A stretch of DNA of 64,000 nucleotides from Syntrophomonas wolfei subsp. methylbutyratica. GTDB taxonomy: Bacteria > Bacillota > Syntrophomonadia > Syntrophomonadales > Syntrophomonadaceae. The notes below the pieces were generated by a model. The model saw nothing but the letters and a program-made list of their open reading frames with translations. It was not told the origin of the DNA and searched no databases. The position numbers were made by a program, and so were the translations under genes. This document shows positions 43,215 to 51,187 of the stretch, in pieces. How positions within the stretch are numbered: position 1 is the stretch's first letter; every line of letters begins with the position of its first letter. Location: the NCBI RefSeq assembly GCF_001570625.1, contig NZ_BBQT01000001.1:301999-365998 (forward strand). Direction: 5' to 3'.

Positions 43215-44538
43215 AGTAGAGCCCCAGTTCCTTCTGATGGCGCTGGGTGTAATAACGAAAGCCGCTTTTTTGCACTACTGCAATATCTCCTGCCGGGAAA
43301 GCGGAATCAGCTCTACTCCAAACATTTCGGACTCTATCCCTGTCCCGGGATTCTTTGCCGGGATAAATAGAATAACGGAAGCCGGAACCCGGTGATACCA
43401 GCACTTGCTGAAAAGGGCTGAGACTAGCACGGAAAGGTTCATTAAAGTCAGTATAAGCACTGTCCGGTAGCAGAGTATCCATTATGCCATCTACCCGGTA
43501 TTCCGTTTTTTTAATGCCTTTTTCCGCCAGTGTGTTTTCAATTATATCGATTATTTCTACCGCTCTAGCCGACCAGGAATTCTGCCGGGCCAGTTCCATT
43601 CTTTGTTTTTGCCGGAAGGGATTATCGGTAACGAGGGCCTTTCCGATATTTTCAATAAACTCTTCTTCGTTTTCCGAATAGTAAATTAGTTCCTGGAATT
43701 TGTAAACTTCAGGAAGAGCTGTAGCCACAACGGGCATTCCGACAGCCATGTACTCCCACATTTTTATGGGGTTTACCGATTCCGTCATACTGGAGAGCTT
43801 AAAGGGTATTAATCCAACATCAAAGGCCTGGGCATAGGCGGGAAGGTCTTTATAGTCTTTAAAGCCTAACCAGTGCAGATTAGGGCGCTGTGGCAGTTCA
43901 GACACATTATACAAAGGCCCCAGCATAACAAAATTAAAATGCGGGAGCCTGGCAGCTACCCTATCCAACAGTTCCAAATCAACCCAGGTGGCAATAGCTC
44001 CGATATAGCCAATTACCGGGCTATTGATGCCTCGCATATCAGCCGGAATCGGCAAATGAGTGCTGGGGGAAAAATGTTCATAATCACAAGCATTGGGCAC
44101 CAAAACGCTACGGGGGTTGATGCTTTTGGCCATCTTATACAGCTTATCGGAGGTGGTAATTACGATATCCGCCGTAGCTACTGCCCGGTGATAATAAGGT
44201 CTCCATCCGGCAAATTCATCACTGGGTTCGTCAACACTATCAAATACTACTAGCGATGGCCGATATTTTTTTATCATATCTACATGGGCCGTAGCACTGT
44301 AATATACTACGGGGCGAATATCTCTTAAAAATTCAGTAGGCTCAACTCCATTAAATAAAAATAAATAGGGGTTGATGCGTTCTATGCCCCGGCGTTGATG
44401 CTCGTGGAGGTGGGGGTTATTAAGAAAGAAGCTTAATACCCCGAGCTCGGAAAAGTTCTTTATTAAATGCTGCGGTCGCTGAACCAGGTAGTGAAAATCG
44501 ACCGTGGGCGGGTACAGGATACAGTTAATATTGGACAA
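43207..44538 (-). CDS. Family 4-type glycosyltransferase
   Basis: 443 aa, GT-B fold. N-terminal LYPPTVDFHYLVQRPQHLIK and DIVITTSDKLYKMA; C-terminal nucleotide-sugar half SPVIGYIGAIATWVDLELLD, NLHWLGFKDYKDLPAYAQAF, ESVNPIKMWEYMAVGMPVVA (E-x7-E region). The last 75 residues are an extra tail. TTG start after GGGGGAT. With the GT2 gene it forms a pair beside coat-like proteins, so polysaccharide decoration of the spore or cell surface is a fair guess. Confidence 0.9.
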   Translation of the reverse strand: MSNINCILYPPTVDFHYLVQRPQHLIKNFSELGVLSFFLNNPHLHEHQRRGIERINPYLFLFNGVEPTEFLRDIRPVVYYSATAHVDMIKKYRPSLVVFDSVDEPSDEFAGWRPYYHRAVATADIVITTSDKLYKMAKSINPRSVLVPNACDYEHFSPSTHLPIPADMRGINSPVIGYIGAIATWVDLELLDRVAARLPHFNFVMLGPLYNVSELPQRPNLHWLGFKDYKDLPAYAQAFDVGLIPFKLSSMTESVNPIKMWEYMAVGMPVVATALPEVYKFQELIYYSENEEEFIENIGKALVTDNPFRQKQRMELARQNSWSARAVEIIDIIENTLAEKGIKKTEYRVDGIMDTLLPDSAYTDFNEPFRASLSPFQQVLVSPGSGFRYSIYPGKESRDRDRVRNVWSRADSAFPAGDIAVVQKSGFRYYTQRHQKELGLYYG

Positions 44539-44574
44539 TTTTTATCCCCCTGTCTACGTCAATGTTTAAAAAAA

Positions 44575-44599
44575 TAGCCAGGTCTCTACAGCCTGGCCA
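44575..44599 (-). terminator. Terminator of the zinc-ribbon gene
   Basis: Minus strand GCCAGG / CCTGGC with a 9-nt loop, then TATTTTTTT. It separates the zinc-ribbon gene from the glycosyltransferase operon. Confidence 0.8.
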
Positions 44600-44606
44600 T
44601 TGCTTT

Positions 44607-44909
44607 TTAGTTTCCCTGAATGGAGGAATCACGCCTAACTGGAGTCTTCAAGTGTTTTTTCTGATATTCTTTTAAACACCGAGCACACAATTCACTTCCA
44701 CAATGATCGCAAGATTTCATTTCCTGCTTATTTACTCTTTCTTGGCAACGAGGGCAAATGTTCTTAGCTTTAAGCGAACTCTTTTTGGCGGTACTTATCA
44801 TAAATTGGCCTTCGTCATCCCCAGCTGCCAATTGTGTTGCCTGGTATTTTTGGGTATTTACCTTTAAGATACCCAGGTTCTTTCCTTCCATTAATTTGCT
44901 TTCTCCCAT
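44607..44909 (-). CDS. Small zinc-ribbon protein
   Basis: 100 aa. The C-terminal half has two Cys pairs twice over: NICPRCQERV, then SCDHCGSELCARCLKEYQ, a treble-clef or RING-like metal-binding layout. The N-terminal half (KNLGILKVNTQKYQATQLAA) is unfamiliar. GAGAGGGG lies 8 nt before the ATG. Likely binds zinc; role unknown. Confidence 0.7.
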   Translation of the reverse strand: MGESKLMEGKNLGILKVNTQKYQATQLAAGDDEGQFMISTAKKSSLKAKNICPRCQERVNKQEMKSCDHCGSELCARCLKEYQKKHLKTPVRRDSSIQGN

Positions 44910-45035
44910 TCATACACCCCTCTCGGCTTAAAACAATATATAATCCTCTCTAATAATATGAAAAATATACGCCAGGGGTGCATAAAAGGAACTCTATGAC
45001 CGCCGCCTCCGGCAATCAGCTTATAACGAGGTGAA

Positions 45036-45076
45036 TGTTGTAACTGCTCCGCGGTTTCTTCCGATGCTTAAAAAGA
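45036..45076 (+). repeat. Left arm of a 38-bp inverted repeat flanking the 277-aa gene
   Basis: TGTTGTAACTGCTCCGCGGT then TTCTTCCGATGCTTAAAAAG. It matches the reverse complement of 45967-46006 at about 35 of 38 positions. It lies 37 nt beyond the stop codon of the gene it flanks. Confidence 0.75.
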
Positions 45077-45112
45077 AATCGTAGTAAAACCTCGGCTTTA
45101 TTTCAAGGGGAA

Positions 45113-45946
45113 TCAAATACTATTCAGGAAAAGCCGTTTAACCCGGCTTCCCAGGCTATTGCCGCTAATTCTTTCATTTTCTTCGTTATTGGAGTAAATC
45201 TCCTCATATACGTTATCTTGATTATCCTCATAATAAAGCCTGGTCTCATAACGGCTCAAGCGCTGTTCTTTTTCCTGTATAGCCCGGCGCAGCTCTTCGA
45301 TTAATAACTGATGCTGCTGGCTCTCCCGGCTTAATACTGCATTGCGGCTTTCGGCTTTCTTAATCCCCTTTTTGAGACTGGCTATATTTTTTTCGTAAAA
45401 ACGGAGTTGGCGCCTTAGTTCCAGGTTTTTTTCCTCCATCCTGGCAGTCTCATCCTGTGCAGCACCCTCAACCCGTAAATCGCTGCTCTTTAACTCCGCT
45501 TCCTGTTCCAAAAGCCGGATTACCTGTTGGCGGATAGCCAACAATATGTAATCTATAAAAAGTATTACATGCAGCTGATTGCCGTCCAACCCCCCCTGCC
45601 AATTAATCTTTTTTATATCGCCAATAAAATCTATTCGAGGTTCTTTATCGAAATCCAAATTGCGGTCAAATTCCTGTAATAAAACCCGATCCCTCAAGTT
45701 TTCTTCCTTTTTTACCAGCTGCATCTTGCCATCCATATTTTCCAGCAAGCAAATAACTTCCAGTTTAAACAAGGTTTCCAACGCATTTCCTTGTTTTCTT
45801 ACGATATATTCCCTTAACTTGACTCTTAAATCCTCCAGGCCCTGGAATCGTTCATCTAAATAGTATATCTGATGGTGGTCAAAGCTTCGGGGGGTACTTA
45901 GTTCAGCCATTACCACCGGCGACCATATAGAAAGTGCCTCACCCAA
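45113..45946 (-). CDS. Coiled-coil protein framed by inverted repeats
   Basis: 277 aa. Residues about 22-145 are beta/alpha with a SPOCS-like stretch (HVILFIDYILLAIRQQVIRL); about 145-245 form a long coiled coil (ELRRQLRFYEKNIASLKKGI, LLIEELRRAIQEKEQRLSRY); the tail ends LGSRVKRLFLNSI. TTG start after AAGGTG at 6 nt. The gene stands alone between 38-bp inverted repeats. Possibly a coat or morphogenesis protein; no firm family. Confidence 0.65.
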   Translation of the reverse strand: MGEALSIWSPVVMAELSTPRSFDHHQIYYLDERFQGLEDLRVKLREYIVRKQGNALETLFKLEVICLLENMDGKMQLVKKEENLRDRVLLQEFDRNLDFDKEPRIDFIGDIKKINWQGGLDGNQLHVILFIDYILLAIRQQVIRLLEQEAELKSSDLRVEGAAQDETARMEEKNLELRRQLRFYEKNIASLKKGIKKAESRNAVLSRESQQHQLLIEELRRAIQEKEQRLSRYETRLYYEDNQDNVYEEIYSNNEENERISGNSLGSRVKRLFLNSI

Positions 45947-45966
45947 CTACATCACCTTCTTTTCTT

Positions 45967-46006
45967 GCACTTTTAAGCATCGGAAGAAACTGCGGGGCAG
46001 TTATAA
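45967..46006 (-). repeat. Right arm of the 38-bp inverted repeat
   Basis: GCACTTTTAAGCATCGGAAG then AAACTGCGGGGCAGTTATAA. It lies 20 nt upstream of the 277-aa gene start. A further pair of outer pieces, TTATAACGAGGTGAA at 45021-45035 and TTCACCTCGTTATAA at 46085-46099, extends the symmetry. Confidence 0.75.
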
Positions 46007-46192
46007 CACAGCGCTGCAACGAGGTGGGAGGGATTAGAATCCGCCGCCTGTGTTAGCAAGAACCCGGCTACTTAGCAGGCATATTTCACCTCGTTATAAA
46101 TTTATATTACCTGTCGGTCTGGTATATGATTCATCTGTAAAAAGAAGAGGTCGGAGAAAAAGTAAGGATTTTAGAAAAGAATCTATAGAGAA

Positions 46193-46218
46193 AAGAAAAA
46201 CTGCATGAATTCATGCAG
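46193..46218 (-). terminator. veg terminator
   Basis: Minus strand CTGCATGAATTCATGCAG, a perfect 18-bp palindrome, followed by TTTTTCTTTTC. It lies 15 nt after the veg stop codon. Confidence 0.92.
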
Positions 46219-46232
46219 TGATGGTGGATGTT

Positions 46233-46511
46233 TTAATGGTTGGCAGCGGCAATTCTAATTTCTGAGTCTTCAGTATCATAAACAAACAATTCAACTGTTT
46301 CGGTTAGTACGTCGGCATAAGTATAGGAAACTCGCCTTTCTATTTTTCTTTCATCCAACTTAACCACAAATATATTGGGATAAATTGACTCTAATACGCC
46401 CTCTTTCTCTATGATACGGTTTCTTCCCCGGTTAGCCTTTAATCTAATCTTACTTCCAACAAAAGATTCCAGGTCTTTCTTAATATCTGATATCGCCCTG
46501 GGAGAATTCAA
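46233..46511 (-). CDS. veg: Veg protein
   Basis: 92 aa. AISDIKKDLESFVGSKIRLK, ANRGRNRIIEKEGVLESIYP, VSYTYADVLTETVEL match the Veg family (Bacillus about 86 aa), which affects biofilm genes. TTG at 46511 was chosen: AAGGTGG lies 4 nt before it and the longer upstream frame reads non-conserved hydrophobic sequence. It lies in the ksgA-veg neighbourhood as in Bacillus. Confidence 0.93.
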   Translation of the reverse strand: MNSPRAISDIKKDLESFVGSKIRLKANRGRNRIIEKEGVLESIYPNIFVVKLDERKIERRVSYTYADVLTETVELFVYDTEDSEIRIAAANH

Positions 46512-46650
46512 TTTACCACCTTCTTTTATATATATCAATATAATTCTATAACAGAAGCGAAGGATTGTCAACATTGAAATAATTAGTATATATAAAAACT
46601 TTCGTTGTGTCAACCAGATATTATATTTTTCTTTAGGAAATAAAACGAGG

Positions 46651-47178
46651 TTAAGCAATGGATTCGCGGTTATGATTGTTTGCGCAACTATTTTTCACTT
46701 TTTCTTTCATATCTTCAGGAAAGGCCCTTTCAAACTGAACCAGCGCCCAGGATTTCAATTTTTCATCTCTTAATGACCACAAATCAACCAGAAAATCAAT
46801 CATGGGTTCCAGAGAAGGATCATATGGTTTTTCTCCCAAGCGAGGACCCAGGAGGGTTCCCAGAACCTCCAGAGAGTCGTCATTCAACAGCTTCCTTAAA
46901 GCTTCCGCAAAGGCGCGTTCACCGATATGAAGGATTTGATTTTTAATGATTTCTTCATTTGAGAGAAACACATCCCCTTTACCAGTGGTTAACCACGTCT
47001 CAGTAGTATCAAAAAGTAAGCAGATATGTTTAATAAGAAGTTGAGACGCTTGTTTAGTACCATTCTCAACGTGAGATATGTGCTGTTGAGATACGCCTAA
47101 TTGCGCTGCTAATGCTTCTTGCGTCATTTTGAGAGTTTTTCTGATATGGCGAATTCTACCTCCAATTAAATTGTGCAA
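46651..47178 (-). CDS. XRE-family transcriptional regulator
   Basis: 175 aa. An N-terminal helix-turn-helix: IGGRIRHIRKTLKMTQEALA, AQLGVSQQHISHVENGTKQA. The remaining 100 residues are helical and unassigned. TTG at 47178 was chosen because GGGAG lies 8 nt before it. No phage genes are next to it, so it may be a chromosomal regulator rather than a prophage repressor. Confidence 0.85.
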   Translation of the reverse strand: MHNLIGGRIRHIRKTLKMTQEALAAQLGVSQQHISHVENGTKQASQLLIKHICLLFDTTETWLTTGKGDVFLSNEEIIKNQILHIGERAFAEALRKLLNDDSLEVLGTLLGPRLGEKPYDPSLEPMIDFLVDLWSLRDEKLKSWALVQFERAFPEDMKEKVKNSCANNHNRESIA

Positions 47179-47603
47179 AAAGTACACTCCCAAGAATTAC
47201 ATAAATGTTGACATTACTGCTATGACGTATTAAACTAGAGTTATTGGTAATTAATTTTAGGAAAACGAACACGGATTAGTTCTTGAAAGAAGATGCTCAA
47301 AATCGTTGTCCAGGCTGGTTTCCCGAAAAACCTCCTCGTTCGAATAATTCGAATAATATATATCCGTTCCCTGGCAGAAAAGCTTGGGATGGCTTCTTAT
47401 TGGTTATTTGGCTCAATCTTAGCACACGTTATAATTGTAGGCAATGTAGACTATATGGTAATTTCTGAAGTTGACGCCGATATCCGGTTTTCAAACTATA
47501 GATTTCATCTGGCATGATAACTCAATGCAATCCATAATAAAGTATTAATTATTCCATAATTTTTAGGTGAATCTGAGCAATTATTATTGTGTGGTGGATA
47601 TTC
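47179..47603. other. Divergent gap between the XRE and GGDEF genes
   Basis: 425 bp. A TTGACA at about 47210 with TTAAAC 16-17 bp later could be a plus-strand promoter. Plus-strand frames of 60-74 codons here lack ribosome sites and family patterns. Short near-palindromes occur (TTCGAATAATTCGAA near 47338), but no repeat of families A-C is present. Confidence 0.35.
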
Positions 47604-48509
47604 ATGAATAAGGCCGTTAAGATACTGGTGATTGAGCACAATGCGGAAGATATATCATTTATTCAACGGGTTTTTTCACTTGATAAGGGAATTAAGTCCG
47701 AGCTAATTTTTGCAGAAAGAATTGCCCAGGCACTTGATTTATTGAAAAGCAATGATTTTGACCTGATTATGCTAAATCTAGCCTTACCCGATTTATCTGG
47801 AATTAGGATTTTTGAGGAAATCTTAGACAAATACACTGAGTTACCGGTAATAATTCTTAGCAACCCGGCCGATGAGGCAATAGCATTGGAAGCAGTACGT
47901 AAAGGAGCTCAGGACTATATAATAAAAAGTGAAACGGACTTTTACCCAATTAAGCGTATTATAAATTGCTCTATTGAACGAAACCGTTTGCGGATAAATA
48001 TGGCCCAGTTGTCTATTACTGACGAACTGACCAAACTATATAACCGGCGCGGTTTTTTCATCATGACCCAACAACAGCTGGCGTTAGCTCGAAGACTATG
48101 TCAGCCTGTTGGATTCTTCTTTATTGACATTGACGGGATGAAAGACATAAACGATTTTTGGGGGCATCATCAGGGGGATCAAGCACTTATTGATGTTTCC
48201 AAAATATTAAGAGAGTCTTGTAGAGCCACTGATGTAATCGGGCGCATAGGTGGAGATGAATTCGCTATTTCTTTTATTAAAGAAATGAATTGTATTGAAA
48301 ATATTGAAAATAGAATTAGAAATAAGATTGAATTGCATAATAAATCTCGTTTGCAAAAACATATGCTTTCTGTTAGTATTGGCTGTTATTGTATTAATGT
48401 GCAAGGTTGTGTTGATATACAAAGAGCGCTGGCAGAAGCAGATAAAATTATGTATTTGGAAAAAAACCGAAAAAAATGCTTATACCGAAGAATTTCTAAT
48501 CAATCATAA
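47604..48509 (+). CDS. GGDEF protein with degenerate receiver domain
   Basis: 301 aa: receiver-like domain about 5-125, then diguanylate cyclase about 135-300 (DELTKLYNRRGFFIMTQQQL, FFFIDIDGMKDINDFWGHH, RIGGDEFAISF with GGDEF at 216-220). The I-site RATD lies five residues before GGDEF. The receiver has Asn58 where the phospho-acceptor Asp should be (LIMLNLALPD) and an incomplete acidic pocket (IEHNAED), though Ser86 and Lys108 remain. It should make c-di-GMP but cannot be switched by normal phosphorylation. ATG at 47604. Confidence 0.92.
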   Translation: MNKAVKILVIEHNAEDISFIQRVFSLDKGIKSELIFAERIAQALDLLKSNDFDLIMLNLALPDLSGIRIFEEILDKYTELPVIILSNPADEAIALEAVRKGAQDYIIKSETDFYPIKRIINCSIERNRLRINMAQLSITDELTKLYNRRGFFIMTQQQLALARRLCQPVGFFFIDIDGMKDINDFWGHHQGDQALIDVSKILRESCRATDVIGRIGGDEFAISFIKEMNCIENIENRIRNKIELHNKSRLQKHMLSVSIGCYCINVQGCVDIQRALAEADKIMYLEKNRKKCLYRRISNQS

Positions 48510-48513
48510 AATA

Positions 48514-48839
48514 TGACTCCATTGCAAAAATCCCTTTTGGGGCATATACAAAGCGAGCGTTGGTGAAGCATGGATGCAGTATCCTGCAGGGACTCCTGGT
48601 GTTCCATCCTTCGGATGTCACTATTAAGGTGGCCTCCCATGGACGAGAGATTAGCGTGGTACCTCCTTGAGCCGCGTTACCCATGCGAAGCGCCCTGCCG
48701 GGAACAACGCTCCCTGCGGTCGCTATTAAGGATGCACCCTGCGGGCACAACTGATGCTCCCTTCGGTCGCTTTTAGGGTTGCTAAGCGGTATATTTATAC
48801 AAGCCAACGAGTATTAATAACTTTTTGCAGTAGAGTCAA
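48514..48839. repeat. Family A MITE-like repeat (full length, reversed)
   Basis: TGACTCCATTGCAAAAATCC at one end, TTTTTGCAGTAGAGTCAA at the other. GCGGTATATTTATACAAGCC is the inner arm. The body is rich in CTGCGGTCGCTATTAAGG-type phrases. It fills the gap between the convergent GGDEF and YkuK-like genes and includes a hairpin with a T run that may serve as a terminator. Confidence 0.8.
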
Positions 48840-48843
48840 AGTT

Positions 48844-49317
48844 TTATTTGGTATACCTATCCGCTACCGTACTGGCTGCACAGGCATCCGGCTTGATTTT
48901 GGCGGCAAAACCACTCCCTACTATCATTCCGGTAACTTCTTTTACCAATTCCTTGGTATCGCCCTGAATGCCAACATCGAGGTGTATTTCCACTTTCATG
49001 TCATCTTTGCCATGCTTTTTCAAGCACTGGCTCAAGCGATCAGCTAAATCCAGGCTAAGGGATGCTTCATAGAAAATACGCTGGCGCAGACTACTGCTCC
49101 GGCGATCCAGGATTTTATTATAATAATAGCGAGCGCCTTTGCCCATCCGGTGAATAATTATGGCACTGACATAACAGGTTCCCTGTGCGCCAGGATGAGA
49201 ATCACTGCCCACAATTAATTTGTAAGACCGGGTAAGATCCTCAGCGATGTAGTTGAGTATATCAATTACTACCTCTTCTAAATCTAGTTTTCCTTTGCTG
49301 GGACTGTTAAATATCAT
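48844..49317 (-). CDS. RNase H-like YkuK family protein (DUF458)
   Basis: 157 aa. MIFNSPSKGKLDLEEVVIDI, YKLIVGSDSHPGAQGTCYVS, AIIIHRMGKGARYYYNKI, RIFYEASLSLDLADRL, IHLDVGIQGDTKELVKEVTG, VGSGFAAKIKPDACAASTVA and DRYTK match the YkuK family, a predicted RNase H-like fold. The biochemical role is not established. GGAGG lies 7 nt before the ATG at 49317, overlapping the rsmA stop by 11 bases. Confidence 0.85.
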   Translation of the reverse strand: MIFNSPSKGKLDLEEVVIDILNYIAEDLTRSYKLIVGSDSHPGAQGTCYVSAIIIHRMGKGARYYYNKILDRRSSSLRQRIFYEASLSLDLADRLSQCLKKHGKDDMKVEIHLDVGIQGDTKELVKEVTGMIVGSGFAAKIKPDACAASTVADRYTK

Positions 49318-50191
49318 TACCAAACCTCCTCATAACCAGAGTATCACTTATCCGGGCGAATTGCTCAATGGCGAGGTTTTCCGGCCTGCTTTTCGGGTCT
49401 ATGCCTATGGAGTTTAAAATGCTATGGATCTCCGCTTTTTCTGCCGAAAACAAATCTACGCAAATATTTAAAATAGTTTTTCTCCGCTTCTGAAAAGATA
49501 CCCGGAGTAGCTTCTTAAAGTTTGATTCATCTTTAACCTGCACTCGCTTTCCTTTTATAGGCCGGAGTTGAATAACGCTGGAATCTACTTCCGGGCGGGG
49601 ATAAAAACAATTCCGGGAAACCGGCATCAGGTATTCTACCTCGGCATAATAGGCCGTAGTCAGAGTGAGTAATCCGTATTCCTTGCTGCCAGGGGATGCC
49701 AGTATGCGGCCGGCAACCTCTTTCTGCATCATCAGAGTAGCGCTTTCCATCTGCGGGCAAGTCTCCAGGAGTTTAAATATAATGGGGGTGGTTATATTAT
49801 AAGGTATATTGGCGCATACCTTGTATCCGGAAATATCTTCCTCCCCAAAAGCCTTCCTCAATTCTTCCTCCAATTCGATTTGAAGTATATCGGCAAAGAG
49901 CAGATGGATATTATTTAGTCCCTGCAAGCTTTCAGCCAGCGCCTCCCGCAGCCCGAAATCAATCTCGATGGCCAGTACTCCCTTGCTTATGCCTGTTAAT
50001 TCTCTGGTCAGTCCTCCCAGCCCGGGCCCTATTTCCACCAGCAATTTTTCACAGCCGGGATTGCATAAATGAGCTATCTTTCTAAGAATATTCCCATCCA
50101 CCAGAAAATTCTGCCCCCATTTTTTGCGGGGGTGAATTCCATATTTATCCATGTAATAGCGTATGCCGGATAAAGAATCTATGCGTTTCAT
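49307..50191 (-). CDS. rsmA: 16S rRNA dimethyladenosine transferase
   Basis: 294 aa. It methylates the two adjacent adenines in helix 45 of 16S rRNA. Seen: KKWGQNFLVDGNILRKIAHL, LLVEIGPGLGGLTRELTG (SAM loop), VLAIEIDFGL, ANIPYNITTPIIFKLLE (NxPY), LMMQKEVAGRILASPGSKEY. GAGGT precedes the ATG. B. subtilis has rnmV next to ksgA; it is missing here. Confidence 0.97.
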   Translation of the reverse strand: MKRIDSLSGIRYYMDKYGIHPRKKWGQNFLVDGNILRKIAHLCNPGCEKLLVEIGPGLGGLTRELTGISKGVLAIEIDFGLREALAESLQGLNNIHLLFADILQIELEEELRKAFGEEDISGYKVCANIPYNITTPIIFKLLETCPQMESATLMMQKEVAGRILASPGSKEYGLLTLTTAYYAEVEYLMPVSRNCFYPRPEVDSSVIQLRPIKGKRVQVKDESNFKKLLRVSFQKRRKTILNICVDLFSAEKAEIHSILNSIGIDPKSRPENLAIEQFARISDTLVMRRFGNDI

Positions 50192-50369
50192 TGTACCTCA
50201 AGCCTATTAGGATGAAGAGTAAATATATTTTGCTGGTATAAATATACTCGGCTTTTGCCGTGAAATCAAATTTGTCCAATTTAGCCTATTATACATCCAG
50301 AGGATAAAAAATATCACTTTTTTCTTACAAAACAGCACAAAAGTAACCTTCCTATGTGTTCCCAAAAAA

Positions 50370-50397
50370 TAACCCGAGAGTATCTTGCTCCCGGGTT
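50370..50397 (-). terminator. Terminator of the YhcN-like gene
   Basis: Minus strand AACCCGGGAG / CTCTCGGGTT with a 7-nt loop, followed by ATTTTTTGG. It begins 10 nt after the stop codon. Confidence 0.88.
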
Positions 50398-50406
50398 AGA
50401 TTTTAA

Positions 50407-51021
50407 CTAATAAGTGGTTTTTTGCTGTCTTAAGCTGGAATCAATATTTTTTATGTCTTTTTCAAAAGTTTTAATCGGTTTGCCTTCGAGTATTCCGGCA
50501 GCTACATCCGTAATACGCTTGACCAAATTAGGATCAGTCGTCACCAATACCTGGGATATGCGGCGGTCGCTCGCTTTAAGCTTGTTCATTACTTTGGATT
50601 TTATTTGGTTACTTTTATTCATGTCTTTATTGCCCGGATTCAGGGTCAAACCTACCATAACAATCATTCCTTTGGGCTCGCTTCGATTGATGCCTGCATC
50701 GCTGCCGATAGTATTATCGTTCAGGTTTTTGGCCGTAGCCCGGTTCATTTGGGCATTTGTTTTGGTATTTCCGGTAATGTTGTTGGCTATGCCAATATCA
50801 GCAACAACTACTGTAGCTTTTTGTACCCCTTTCACTTGTTCCGCCATTTTGGAAAGTTTACTGGCCAGGACTCTTCTTTCACTGGGGGTCATTTGGCTAG
50901 TCTGCGTTGGTTTTTTGGCGGAAGGAGCCATGGGCTTCTTAGCGGTCGTCTTTTGGCAACCACTGGCCAACAGCATAAACATTAAACTGAAACATAGCAA
51001 ATAAAGCAGTTTTCTCTTCAT
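50407..51021 (-). CDS. YhcN/YlaJ-family sporulation lipoprotein
   Basis: 204 aa. Signal peptide MKRKLLYLLCFSLMFMLLAS and lipobox ASGC at residue 22. The mature part has LASKLSKMAEQVKGVQKATV, VVADIGIANN, GMIVMVGLTLNPG, ISQVLVTTDPNLVKRITDVA, a YhcN/YlaJ pattern seen in spore-membrane lipoproteins involved in germination and outgrowth. GGAGGTG precedes the ATG. Own terminator. Confidence 0.9.
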   Translation of the reverse strand: MKRKLLYLLCFSLMFMLLASGCQKTTAKKPMAPSAKKPTQTSQMTPSERRVLASKLSKMAEQVKGVQKATVVVADIGIANNITGNTKTNAQMNRATAKNLNDNTIGSDAGINRSEPKGMIVMVGLTLNPGNKDMNKSNQIKSKVMNKLKASDRRISQVLVTTDPNLVKRITDVAAGILEGKPIKTFEKDIKNIDSSLRQQKTTY

Positions 51022-51094
51022 TTATTTTCACCTCCTTTTTCTATTCCTCTTATAGGTTTCTGTACTTTTTAACTTTTAAATCATGGAAAAAATA

Positions 51095-51130
51095 GACAAA
51101 AAAATATCCGCCCTAAAAACTTAAGGCGGG
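51095..51130 (-). terminator. Terminator of the yabE-like gene
   Basis: Minus strand CCGCC / GGCGG (extended by TTAAG/..TAGGG) then ATATTTTTTTG. It lies about 60 nt after the stop at 51188. Confidence 0.75.
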
Positions 51131-51187
51131 TATTTTAATGCTTATTTTCCCCTTATTCCTTTATCGAGGAGACGATTCTGGGGATGC

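Noticed and set aside
47283..47517. Plus-strand frames of 61 and 74 codons between the XRE and GGDEF genes
   Set aside because: No ribosome site, no recognisable motif, overlapping frames; more likely non-coding.
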